From an uncultured Collinsella sp. (GTDB lineage: Bacteria > Actinomycetota > Coriobacteriia > Coriobacteriales > Coriobacteriaceae): a stretch of DNA of 18,698 nt. Of the stretch, positions 7,679-15,270 are shown piece after piece; the first letter of the stretch is position 1; every line of letters begins with the position of its first letter. A program made the translations under genes and the position numbers. The DNA is taken from contig URTP01000023.1 of the NCBI GenBank assembly GCA_900550835.1, positions 1-18,698 on the forward strand, in the 5' to 3' direction. The notes below the pieces were generated by a model. The model was not told the origin of the DNA, made no database searches, and saw only the letters and a program-made list of their open reading frames with translations.

Positions 7679-7683
7679 CTGAT

Positions 7684-8043
7684 ATGCCAACGTCAATACT
7701 CGACACGCGGCCGGTTCAGATGAACGTGCGTATAGATCGTCAGCTCAAAGAGGCAGGAGACGCCGTCCTGACCCATATTGGCATGACGCCGTCACAAGCC
7801 GTTCGGACACTTTGGGAGTATCTGGTCGTTAACGGACGCATGCCCTCGAAGGGAGACGCGGCGGCTCCGGTTTCTGACGGAGTGGAGCCCCGGCGCATGG
7901 AGTCAAGGGCCGCGCAAGGCAGCCATATCGTTCGCGATTCGTGCCTCAAATACGGCATCCCCATCCCTGAGTTCTCGGGAGACTATGACGACCTCTATGA
8001 GGAGGCCATGGCGGAGCGCTATCCCGAGTGGGTGGAACTATGA
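7684..8043 (+). CDS. RelB/DinJ-type ribbon-helix-helix antitoxin
   Basis: A 119-residue protein. Residues ~11-50 follow the RelB/DinJ pattern: a short beta strand VQMNVRIDRQLK that forms the DNA-binding ribbon, then helices containing the characteristic IGMTPSQAVRTLWEYLV. The C-terminal half is more variable and acidic, ending LYEEAMAERYPEWVEL, which should wrap and neutralise the toxin. Its stop overlaps the start of the toxin by four bases (ATGA), so the two are translationally coupled. The perfect dyad over the promoter is its likely operator. The family assignment is good; the partner is a PIN-domain protein and not a RelE-fold toxin, which is the odd point of this module. Confidence 0.85.
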   Translation: MPTSILDTRPVQMNVRIDRQLKEAGDAVLTHIGMTPSQAVRTLWEYLVVNGRMPSKGDAAAPVSDGVEPRRMESRAAQGSHIVRDSCLKYGIPIPEFSGDYDDLYEEAMAERYPEWVEL

Positions 8044-8561
8044 GCACAGAAGGCGTCCTCAAGCTGTTAATCGATACCAACGTATGGATGGATTATTTTT
8101 CTGGCAGGTCCGACCGTACGGCAAATGTCGTCCATCTGATCGAGATTGCCGACGCCTCGGAGCGGATTGCCCTGTTTGCCTCGTCGCTTTCGGTCAAAGA
8201 CGTTTCATATCTTGTCTCGGCGGCAATCAAGCAGGAGTGCCGAAGAAAGACTGGCTCACTGAGCGATAACGCCATTGCGGCGGCAGACGAAACGGCCTGG
8301 GCATGCGTTCGACAGATGCGCGAGCTAGCCCTCATCGCCCCGGTCGGTGCAGACGAGGTCTTCGACTCCTTTGTGTTCAAGTACCACCACAATGACTTTG
8401 AGGACGACCTGATGCTGGGCGTCGCCAATCGCATTGATGCCGATTACGTCGTGACGGAGGACAAGAATCTTATTAAACATACCAATGGTGTATGCATTAA
8501 CGTTCAACAGGCGTTGAGGTTGATTGAAGGGTCCAACGTCCCTTCGGCGCGGCCCGTCTAA
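8040..8561 (+). CDS. PIN-domain toxin (VapC-like ribonuclease)
   Basis: A 173-residue PIN-domain protein, expected to be a Mg/Mn-dependent endoribonuclease. Acidic active-site candidates appear in the expected order: Asp12 in LLIDTNVWMDYF, Glu35, Asp122/Asp123 in FEDDLMLGVA, and Asp141 in VVTEDKNL. The length is slightly above a minimal VapC. ATG 8040 overlaps the antitoxin stop; a GTG at 8028 in the same frame is possible but would lengthen the overlap without a better ribosome binding site. With the antitoxin it forms a complete two-gene type II module between clpC and pepD, without transposase or integrase genes nearby. Its RNA target cannot be predicted from this sequence. Confidence 0.85.
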   Translation: MSTEGVLKLLIDTNVWMDYFSGRSDRTANVVHLIEIADASERIALFASSLSVKDVSYLVSAAIKQECRRKTGSLSDNAIAAADETAWACVRQMRELALIAPVGADEVFDSFVFKYHHNDFEDDLMLGVANRIDADYVVTEDKNLIKHTNGVCINVQQALRLIEGSNVPSARPV

Positions 8562-8565
8562 CCTG

Positions 8566-8581
8566 CTTTATCTTGATAAAG
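8566..8581 (+). terminator. Weak hairpin after the toxin gene
   Basis: CTTTATC (8566-8572) pairs with GATAAAG (8575-8581). No T-run follows, so termination is uncertain. Confidence 0.3.
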
Positions 8582-8709
8582 TGGCGTTTCCTCACCGTTA
8601 GCCGATGATGCAAGGGCGCTCGGCGTTTTCGACTGGTTTATGCACGCAAAGTCTGGGAATATACAAGTCGCATATCTTACTGTCTAACCAGTTGCGCCAA
8701 GGAGGCACC

Positions 8710-10167
8710 ATGGACTACAAGATTACCGGCTACGAGCCCGCCCAGCTGTTCCATTTCTTTGAGGAGGTCAGCGCGATCCCCCGTGGGTCTGGCAACGAGA
8801 AGGGCATCAGCGATTTCCTGGTTGCGTTTGCTAAGGAGCGCGGCCTCGATGTGTACCAGGACGAGGTCTACAACGTCATCATTCGCAAGCCCGCTTCTGC
8901 CGGCGCCGAGAATGCTCCGACCGTGATGCTGCAGGGCCACATCGATATGGTGTGCGACAAGTTGGGCTCCGTTGAGCACGACTTTACGACCGATGGTATC
9001 GACCTGGTCGTCAAGGACGGCGTCCTCACCGCTAACGGCACCACTCTGGGCGCCGACAACGGTATCGCCGTCGCGCTTATGCTTACCGTGCTCAACGACG
9101 ATTCGATTGCCCATCCGGCCCTCGAGTGCGTGTTCACCACCGACGAGGAGACTGGCCTGGTCGGCGCCGAGACGCTCGACAAGTCCCAGATTAGCGCCCG
9201 CACCATGATTAACCTTGACTCCGAGGAAGAGGGCGTTGCCACCGTCAGCTGCGCCGGCGGCGTCGTCGTTACCTACACCTGCCCCATCGCGCGCGAGCAC
9301 AAGACCGGTAGCACCCTCACGCTCGACATCTCCGGCCTGCTGGGCGGCCACTCCGGCAGCGATATCCACCTGGAGCGCGGCAACGGCAACCTCATCATGG
9401 CCCGCATCATCGACCGCCTGATGGTTGCCGGCGAGCCCGCCATCGTGAGCTTTAACGGCGGCACCAAGGACAACGCCATCAACCGTGAGTGCAAGGCTGT
9501 TCTGGTCTATGCCGACCACGCTGCCGCCGAGGCCGCGGCCCAGATCGCAAAGGACATCATCGCCGACGTCACTGCCGAGCTCGAGGTCTTCGACCCCGGC
9601 TTTACCTGCACCGTCGAGATTGCCGACGACGCCGAGGTCGAGGCCATGGACCAGAAGTCCGCGCTTGCCCTCATCCGCGCCCTGCGTCTTGCCCCTAACG
9701 GCGTGATTCGCCGCAACGTCGCCACTGACGGCTCCGTCGAGGTTTCCTCCAACATCGGCGTGGTCGCCACTTCCGACGACCAGGTCAAGATCATGCTGTC
9801 CCCGCGCTCCTCGATCACCTCGCTGCAGAACGAGTTCAAGGACCGCCTGCAGACGCTGGCCGATGTCTTGGGCTTCGACGCCAAGTTCGAGTTCGAGTAT
9901 CCCGGCTGGAGCTATGCCGAGCATTCGCCGGTCCGCGACGTTTTTGTCGAGAGCTATCGCGAGCTCTTTGGCTCCGAGCTGCGCATCGAGTCCATTCACG
10001 CCGGCCTTGAGTGCGGCCTGTTTGCTGAGGCCCTGCACGGCCTGGACGCCATCGCCGTGGGCCCGACGCTCTCCGATGTCCACACCCCGGACGAGAGCAT
10101 GGAGCTCGCTTCTGCCGAACGCTTCTACGAGCTGCTCATCGACGTCCTCAAGCGCCTCGCTGCGTAA
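8710..10167 (+). CDS. pepD: Aminoacyl-histidine dipeptidase (PepD, M20C family)
   Basis: A 485-residue cytosolic metallopeptidase that splits Xaa-His and other dipeptides. Two-zinc M20 signatures are present: GHIDM (His77, Asp79), LGADNG (Asp116, bridging), DEETG (catalytic Glu146, metal Glu147), INLDSEE (Asp170) and the C-terminal VHTP (His458). GGHSGSD (~212-218) marks the lid/dimerisation domain that interrupts the catalytic domain. The length equals that of E. coli PepD. ATG 8710 was chosen for AAGGAGG (8699-8705) 4 bp upstream and for MDYKITGYEP as the natural family start; the open frame continues upstream to 8605 but reads unlike the family. Its own terminator follows at 10207-10241. 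It probably recycles dipeptides in a peptide-fermenting gut bacterium, which is inference. Confidence 0.93.
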   Translation: MDYKITGYEPAQLFHFFEEVSAIPRGSGNEKGISDFLVAFAKERGLDVYQDEVYNVIIRKPASAGAENAPTVMLQGHIDMVCDKLGSVEHDFTTDGIDLVVKDGVLTANGTTLGADNGIAVALMLTVLNDDSIAHPALECVFTTDEETGLVGAETLDKSQISARTMINLDSEEEGVATVSCAGGVVVTYTCPIAREHKTGSTLTLDISGLLGGHSGSDIHLERGNGNLIMARIIDRLMVAGEPAIVSFNGGTKDNAINRECKAVLVYADHAAAEAAAQIAKDIIADVTAELEVFDPGFTCTVEIADDAEVEAMDQKSALALIRALRLAPNGVIRRNVATDGSVEVSSNIGVVATSDDQVKIMLSPRSSITSLQNEFKDRLQTLADVLGFDAKFEFEYPGWSYAEHSPVRDVFVESYRELFGSELRIESIHAGLECGLFAEALHGLDAIAVGPTLSDVHTPDESMELASAERFYELLIDVLKRLAA

Positions 10168-10206
10168 GGTGCGAGAAGTCAAATCTAGGTATCGGTAACA
10201 ATTATT

Positions 10207-10241
10207 AAAGCGGGGTCGAGCTTGATGCGCGGTCCCGCTTT
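10207..10241 (+). terminator. Rho-independent terminator after pepD
   Basis: AAAGCGGG (10207-10214) pairs with CCCGCTTT (10234-10241). A/T-rich flanks on both sides suggest it could serve either strand. Confidence 0.7.
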
Positions 10242-10341
10242 ATGCTGCAGATTGCTTGATGTGGCATGATCCGTGCATCAATGGACCATCGGTGTACGGA
10301 GTAGCTTTGTGGCGTAGATGATAAATCGTTTTAGCCGATAT

Positions 10342-10501
10342 GGAATGCTGTGATATTTCGGAAGTATGCGGCAAAATCTAAGACTCCTGAGCAGACCACG
10401 TTTTTTTTATGACAAAATGCCTGATAAATTGAGGTAAAAAGTCCAGTGTGCTCGTGGGTCTTGATTTTTGCCGCATACTTCCGAAATCGGCTTGATATTC
10501 C
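10342..10501. repeat. Long inverted-repeat element between pepD and mntP
   Basis: A 22-bp perfect arm (10355-10376, ATTTCGGAAGTATGCGGCAAAA) is inverted at 10466-10487. Looser pairing continues inward for ~20 bp more (AAGACTCCTGAGCA against its partner near 10445-10460). An outer GGAAT/ATTCC pair (10342-10346, 10497-10501) brackets it. The centre is AT-rich, with eight T at 10401-10408. No frame inside it looks coding. It lies between two convergent genes. The rest of the gap, 10242-10341, shows nothing recognisable. Confidence 0.75.
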
Positions 10502-10535
10502 GTGGCAATTTGGCACGGTGGAGGGCCGAATGCGG

Positions 10536-11114
10536 CTACAGCACGAAGATTCCCAGATGCTCAAGTAAGATCTTAAGCCCGATGAGGATGAGCACGACGC
10601 CGCCCACGATGGTGGCGGGTTTTTCGTAGCGCGCGCCAAAGGTGTGGCCGATCACTACGCCGGCGATGGAGAAGATAAACGTTGTGACGCCGATAAGCGA
10701 TACAGCGGGAACGATGTCGACCGAGAGCGCGGCAAACGAGATGCCTACGGCTAGGGCGTCAATTGAGGTGGCGATGGCGAGGATTAGGTACTCGCCCAGG
10801 TCAACCTTTTCGGCATCCTTGCCGTCGCCTTCATCCTCGTCCTCGGTAAAGGCCTCCCACAGCATTTTGCCGCCGATGAAGGCCAAAAGGATAAAGGCGA
10901 TCCAATGGTCGATGGGTCCGATGATGCCCATGAATTGACTGCCGAGCGCCCATCCGATTACGGGCATGCCGGCCTGAAAGCCGCCAAAGAACAGGCCGAG
11001 CACCACGGCGACTTTAAAGTTGATCTTCTTCATGCCGAGGCCCTTGCAGATGGAAACGGCAAAGGCGTCCATCGAAAGGCCAACGGCGAGCAACACGAGC
11101 TCTGCGAGTCCCAT
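10536..11114 (-). CDS. mntP: MntP, manganese efflux pump
   Basis: A 192-residue membrane protein with six hydrophobic segments, two homologous halves of three. Each half carries the family's acidic metal motif: GLSMDAFAVSICKG (Asp16) near the N-terminus and ATSIDALAVGISF in the second half. An acidic loop (EDEDEGDGKDAEK) separates the halves in the cytoplasm. MntP exports excess Mn(II). It is the only gene on the minus strand, convergent with pepD and divergent from disA. The start codon is read at 11114-11112, with GAGAGGGAG 7 bases upstream (plus-strand 11122-11130). The leader holds a GGGAGTAG motif that recalls the manganese riboswitch, but too little space remains for that aptamer. Confidence 0.92.
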   Translation of the reverse strand: MGLAELVLLAVGLSMDAFAVSICKGLGMKKINFKVAVVLGLFFGGFQAGMPVIGWALGSQFMGIIGPIDHWIAFILLAFIGGKMLWEAFTEDEDEGDGKDAEKVDLGEYLILAIATSIDALAVGISFAALSVDIVPAVSLIGVTTFIFSIAGVVIGHTFGARYEKPATIVGGVVLILIGLKILLEHLGIFVL

Positions 11115-11334
11115 AGTCTGGCTCCCTCTCTGCGGGCGAACCCGATTACACGACTACTCCCTCATTTATATGAGACCCGATGCTACCACATGGGTGGTCA
11201 AAAGATCCCGTCCCAAATGAGCTACCTAAGCTGTGTTCGCTCATTCTGTAAGCATCGGATTTTGCGGGCGTCACAAAGGCAAACCGTGAGAAACTTATTG
11301 ACGTTTATGGAGCGTATACGATGGGAGCGATGCC

Positions 11335-12402
11335 TTGGATAAGAACGAGCTGCAAAAGCGTATGGAACAGGCCATCCGCCTGACGGCACCTGGCCAGCCG
11401 ATCCGCACCGCCCTCGACATGATCATTGCTGGTCACCTGGGCGCCCTTATCTGCGTCGGCGACACCGAAAACGTGCTCGCTGCCGGTAACGACGGCTTCC
11501 CGCTCAACATTTCGTTTACCTCGAACCGCCTGTTCGAGCTTTCCAAGATGGACGGCGCCATCGTCATCGATGGCGACCTCACCCAGATCCTGCGCGCCAA
11601 CTTCCACCTCAATCCCGATCCCTCGCTCGCCACGAGTGAGACGGGCATGCGTCACCGCACCGCCGCCCGCATGTCGGTGCTCACGGATGCCATCGTGATC
11701 TCGGTCTCGGCCCGTCGTGCCGTCGTCAACGTGTACGTTCACGGCAAGAGCTACGAGATCCAGCCCGTCACCACCATCATGAGCTCGGTCAACCAGCTCG
11801 TCGCCACGCTCCAGACTACCCGTCAGTCGCTCGACCGCTCCCTGCTGCGCCTGACGGCCCTCGAGCTCGACGACTACGTTACGCTCGCCGACATCACCGG
11901 CATTTTCTCGAGTTTCGAGATCATGCAGCAGGCAAAGACTGAGCTTAAGGATTGCATCGTCAAGCTGGGCAACCAGGGCAAGCTCGTGCAGATGCAGCTC
12001 GAGCAGCTCGCGGGCTCCAGCATGGATACCGAATACGACCTGATGATCCGCGACTACGCAAGTGATTCTTCCGAGGCTAATGCCGAGAAGATTCGCGCCA
12101 ACCTGAGCCGTATGACACCTAAGGACCTGTCCGACCCACAGCATGTGGCGGCGGTTCTGGGTTACGACGACCTGGACGAGGACTCCGTCATGACGCCGCT
12201 GGGCCTGCGCACGCTTTCGCGCGTGTCCGTCGTGCGCGACGGCGTGGCCGAGAAGATCGTCGACGAGTATGGCTCGTTGCAGGAGCTCATGGACGACATC
12301 AGCGAGGATCCGGAGCGCCTAGGCGACTTTGGCGTCAACAACCCTGCCATTCTTGCGGACTCGCTGTACCGCATGAAGGGCACCAAACAGGGGAACGCAT
12401 AA
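11335..12402 (+). CDS. disA: DisA, DNA-integrity scanning diadenylate cyclase
   Basis: A 355-residue protein that condenses two ATP into cyclic di-AMP and scans DNA for branched structures. The N-terminal DAC domain (~1-140) carries both catalytic motifs, DGA (73-75) in SKMDGAIVI and RHRTA (106-110). A helical spine (~145-280) follows, then a C-terminal helix-hairpin-helix region (~290-350, with EYGSLQELMDDIS and LGDFGVNNPAILADSL). The start is TTG 11335: it is the only start-type codon near the family N-terminus in this frame, since a stop lies at 11299-11301, and GGGAG (11323-11327) sits 7 bp upstream. The stop shares one base with ispD (TAATG), so translation is coupled. RadA, its usual neighbour and inhibitor in Bacillus, is not encoded in the window. 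Confidence 0.95.
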   Translation: MDKNELQKRMEQAIRLTAPGQPIRTALDMIIAGHLGALICVGDTENVLAAGNDGFPLNISFTSNRLFELSKMDGAIVIDGDLTQILRANFHLNPDPSLATSETGMRHRTAARMSVLTDAIVISVSARRAVVNVYVHGKSYEIQPVTTIMSSVNQLVATLQTTRQSLDRSLLRLTALELDDYVTLADITGIFSSFEIMQQAKTELKDCIVKLGNQGKLVQMQLEQLAGSSMDTEYDLMIRDYASDSSEANAEKIRANLSRMTPKDLSDPQHVAAVLGYDDLDEDSVMTPLGLRTLSRVSVVRDGVAEKIVDEYGSLQELMDDISEDPERLGDFGVNNPAILADSLYRMKGTKQGNA

Positions 12403-13130
12403 TGGCGCCCGTATGCGCCGTGGTCGTTGCCGGCGGCAGCGGCCAGCGCTTTGGAAATCCCGGCGGCAAGCAGCTCGTTAACGTGGCGGGCCGTCCGCTC
12501 ATGAGCTGGTCTATCCGCGCGTTCGATCGGAGCGACAAGGTCGGCCACATCGTGGTGGTGTGTCCTGCCGAGCGCCGCGCCGAGATGCGCCGCCTGGCCA
12601 TCGATCCGTTTGACTATGACACGCCCATCAGCTTCGCCGATGCCGGCGATACCCGTCAGGATTCCACCCGTGCCGGCATGCATGCGGTACCGACGGGTTT
12701 CGAATATGTCGCCATCCACGACGGCGCCCGTCCGCTTATCACGACCGAGGCCATCGATCATGCGATTGACGTGCTTGTGGGTGACCGCTCGCTCGACGGT
12801 GTCGTGTGCGGTCAGCCCGCGATCGATACGCTCAAGATCGTCGATGGCGACAACATCGTCGAGACGCCGCCGCGCGAGCTCTATTGGGCCGCGCAGACGC
12901 CGCAGATCTTTAGCGTCGACGCCATGAAGCGCGCCCATGCCGCGGCGATTGCCGAGGGCTTTATCGGCACGGACGATTCGTCACTGGTCGAGCGCATGGG
13001 TGGGCGCGTCCGCTGCGTCCAGAGCCCGCGCGATAACCTTAAGGTGACGGTACCCGAGGACCTGCGTCCCGTAACCGCGATTCTGCTTGGCCGCATGGCC
13101 GAGGGAGAGGACCTTCCCCATGTTCAGTAA
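12402..13130 (+). CDS. ispD: 2-C-methyl-D-erythritol 4-phosphate cytidylyltransferase
   Basis: A 242-residue MEP-pathway enzyme that joins MEP to CTP, giving CDP-methylerythritol and pyrophosphate. The nucleotide-binding loop VVAGGSGQRFG (8-18) is followed by Lys23 in GGKQL, matching the catalytic Arg/Lys pair of IspD. AGDTRQDST (~81-89) and IHDGARP (105-111) are family motifs, and the late DNLKVTVPEDL is the usual end signature. The C-terminal ~12 residues overlap the next gene by 11 bases. The start ATG 12402 overlaps the disA stop by one base; GGGGA at 12390-12394 is the ribosome binding site. Direct coupling to ispF places two MEP enzymes in one transcript. Confidence 0.96.
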   Translation: MAPVCAVVVAGGSGQRFGNPGGKQLVNVAGRPLMSWSIRAFDRSDKVGHIVVVCPAERRAEMRRLAIDPFDYDTPISFADAGDTRQDSTRAGMHAVPTGFEYVAIHDGARPLITTEAIDHAIDVLVGDRSLDGVVCGQPAIDTLKIVDGDNIVETPPRELYWAAQTPQIFSVDAMKRAHAAAIAEGFIGTDDSSLVERMGGRVRCVQSPRDNLKVTVPEDLRPVTAILLGRMAEGEDLPHVQ

Positions 13131-13614
13131 CCTGCGCATTGGCCATGGCTACGACGTTCACCGTCTGGTGGAGGGGCGTCGATGTATCATCGGCGGTGTC
13201 GACATTCCCTACGAGCGCGGCCTGCTGGGCCACTCGGATGCCGATGTGCTCGCGCACGCCTTGGCCGACGCCATTCTGGGCGCCTGCCGCGGGGGAGATA
13301 TCGGCAAGCTATTCCCCGACACCGATCCCGCCTACGAGGGTGCCGATTCGATGGTGCTGCTCGCCCGCGTGATGGACTATGCGCGCGAGCTGGGCTTTGA
13401 GTTTGTCGATGCCGATTGCACCATTGCCTGTCAGCAACCCAAGATCACTCCGCACCGCGATGCCATGCGCGCCAACCTTGCCCATGCCCTGGGCGTCGAC
13501 GTGGAAAACGTGGGCGTCGCCGCCACCACGACCGAAAAGCTCGGTTGGGAAGGCCAAGGCGAGGGAATTGGCGCCTGGGCCGTCTGCCTGCTACAGAAAA
13601 CCGTTAAGGAGTAA
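13120..13614 (+). CDS. ispF: 2-C-methyl-D-erythritol 2,4-cyclodiphosphate synthase
   Basis: A 164-residue protein, the usual IspF length, that cyclises CDP-ME 2-phosphate to MEcPP with loss of CMP. Metal ligands are visible at Asp12 and His14 (GHGYDVH) and His46 (DVLAHAL), with His38 in GLLGHSDAD. The C-terminal ATTTEKLGWEGQGEGIGAWA is the family signature. ATG 13120 lies inside the end of ispD, behind GAGGGAGAGGA (13101-13111); the frame stays open further upstream, but only this start gives the family N-terminus. Separate IspD and IspF, as here, contrast with the fused IspDF of some bacteria. Isoprenoid supply feeds undecaprenyl phosphate and quinones. Confidence 0.96.
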   Translation: MFSNLRIGHGYDVHRLVEGRRCIIGGVDIPYERGLLGHSDADVLAHALADAILGACRGGDIGKLFPDTDPAYEGADSMVLLARVMDYARELGFEFVDADCTIACQQPKITPHRDAMRANLAHALGVDVENVGVAATTTEKLGWEGQGEGIGAWAVCLLQKTVKE

Positions 13615-13617
13615 CGA

Positions 13618-15084
13618 ATGCGTATCTACAACAGCGCTACCCATAAAAAGGAAGAGTTTCAGCCCATCGAGTCCGGGAAGGTTCGCATGTACGTGTGCGG
13701 CCCCACGGTCTACGACAACATCCACATCGGCAATGCCCGCACGTTCATCAGCTTTGACGTGATTCGTCGCTGGCTCATCGCGAGCGGCTACGAGGTCACG
13801 TTCGCCCAGAACCTCACCGATGTCGATGACAAGATCATCAAACGCGCCAACGAGCAGGGCCGCACGGCCGCCGAGGTCGCGACGGAGTTCTCCGACAAGT
13901 TCATCGGCGTCATGCGTGCCGCCAACGTGCTCGATCCCGATGTGCGCCCCCGCGCCACCAAAGAGATCGGCCCCATGATCGCCATGATCAAGACGCTCAT
14001 CGAGCAGGGCCACGCCTACGCCGCCGATAACGGCGACGTGTACTTTGCCGTGCGCAGCGATTCCAACTATGGTCAGGTCTCGGGCCGCAACATCGACGAC
14101 CTTATGGTTGGCGCGCGCATCGAGGAGAACGAGGACAAGAACGACCCGCTCGACTTTGCCCTGTGGAAGGCTGCCAAGCCCGGCGAGCCCAGCCGGCCGA
14201 GCCCCTGGGGCGAGGGCCGTCCCGGTTGGCACACCGAGTGCGCCGCCATGGTGCATCGCTACCTGGGCACCCCGATCGACATCCACGGCGGCGGCTCCGA
14301 CCTTGCCTTCCCGCATCACGAGAACGAGCGCGCCCAGGCCACCTGCGCCTGGCACCAGGGCTTCTCCAACACCTGGATGCACACGGGCATGCTGCTGGTA
14401 GACGGCGAGAAAATGTCCAAGTCGCTCGGCAACTTCTTTACGCTGGCCGAGGTCCTCGAGCAGCATTCCGCTGCCGCCCTGCGCCTGCTGATGCTGCAGA
14501 CGAGCTATCGCTCGCCGCTCGACTTTTCTTGGGAGCGCTTGGAGGGTGCCGAGAACTCGCTCACGCGTATCGCCGGTACGGTCGAGAACCTGCGCTGGGC
14601 CGCGAACCATGCGACGGCCGATGCCGATGAGGCAGCATCCGAGGCGTTTGCCGCCAAGGCCGCCGAGACCCGTGCCACCTTTAAGGAGTGCATGGACGAC
14701 GACTTTAACACCGCCGGTGCCATGGGTGCCGTCTTTGGCTTTGTGACCGAGTGCAACCAGTACCTGGAGCAGGCGGGCGACGCTGCCGACAAGGCCGCCG
14801 CGCTTGCCGCCGCCGATACGCTGGTCGAGCTGCTCGATACGTTTGGCGTTGAGCTCCCCGAGCCCAAGGTCGAGCTGCCGCTGGGTCTGCTGGGTGTTGC
14901 CGCCGGCCTGGTCGCCTACACGGGCGACGGCGTGGACGAGGCCGCTGCCAAGATTCTCGAGGCCCGCGCCGAGGCCCGCGCTGCCAAGAACTGGGATCTG
15001 GCCGACGCCATCCGCGACCAGCTCAAGGACCTGGGCCTCACCATTGAGGATACCGCCGCCGGCACCCGTATTAAATCTCTCTAA
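13618..15084 (+). CDS. cysS: Cysteinyl-tRNA synthetase
   Basis: A 488-residue class I synthetase that charges tRNA-Cys. The HIGH-type motif is HIGN at 36-39 and KMSKS is exact at 265-269. Zinc ligands fall where expected: Cys27, Cys208 (WHTEC), His233 and Glu237 (PHHENE). The insertion IEENEDKNDPLDFALWK (~165-182) is typical of bacterial CysRS. The DALR region is C-terminal, and the helical tail ends near NWDLADAIRDQLKDLGL. ATG 13618 lies 3 bp after ispF, with AAGGAG at 13606-13611. The gene is followed by a large palindrome and a terminator, so the ispD-ispF-cysS transcript probably ends here and rlmB-yacP begin a new unit. Confidence 0.97.
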   Translation: MRIYNSATHKKEEFQPIESGKVRMYVCGPTVYDNIHIGNARTFISFDVIRRWLIASGYEVTFAQNLTDVDDKIIKRANEQGRTAAEVATEFSDKFIGVMRAANVLDPDVRPRATKEIGPMIAMIKTLIEQGHAYAADNGDVYFAVRSDSNYGQVSGRNIDDLMVGARIEENEDKNDPLDFALWKAAKPGEPSRPSPWGEGRPGWHTECAAMVHRYLGTPIDIHGGGSDLAFPHHENERAQATCAWHQGFSNTWMHTGMLLVDGEKMSKSLGNFFTLAEVLEQHSAAALRLLMLQTSYRSPLDFSWERLEGAENSLTRIAGTVENLRWAANHATADADEAASEAFAAKAAETRATFKECMDDDFNTAGAMGAVFGFVTECNQYLEQAGDAADKAAALAAADTLVELLDTFGVELPEPKVELPLGLLGVAAGLVAYTGDGVDEAAAKILEARAEARAAKNWDLADAIRDQLKDLGLTIEDTAAGTRIKSL

Positions 15085-15090
15085 TCCCCG

Positions 15091-15192
15091 CGGGTTTTCC
15101 AAGCACCCGACCTTGCCGTTCAAACCGTCGCTCGCGTACTCAAGTACGCGTCGCTCCTCTTTCACGGCAATCTCGGGCACTTGGAAAACCCG
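15091..15192. repeat. Composite palindrome downstream of cysS
   Basis: A 29-bp arm (15091-15119, beginning CGGGTTTTCCAAG) is inverted at 15164-15192 with 25 of 29 matches; the outer 13 bp are perfect. The centre contains its own perfect hairpin GCGTACT-CA-AGTACGC (15134-15149). No coding potential is visible, and its sequence differs from the other palindromes. Confidence 0.75.
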
Positions 15193-15196
15193 TACC

Positions 15197-15237
15197 GACC
15201 GCTTGAGCTATTCGTCTTAAGCGGTCGCTTCTTTTGT
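15197..15237 (+). terminator. Rho-independent terminator of the ispD-ispF-cysS unit
   Basis: GACCGCTT (15197-15204) pairs perfectly with AAGCGGTC (15219-15226), followed by GCTTCTTTTGT. Confidence 0.75.
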
Positions 15238-15270
15238 CCTGTTTGAATATTTTTTAAAGGAGGCCGTATT

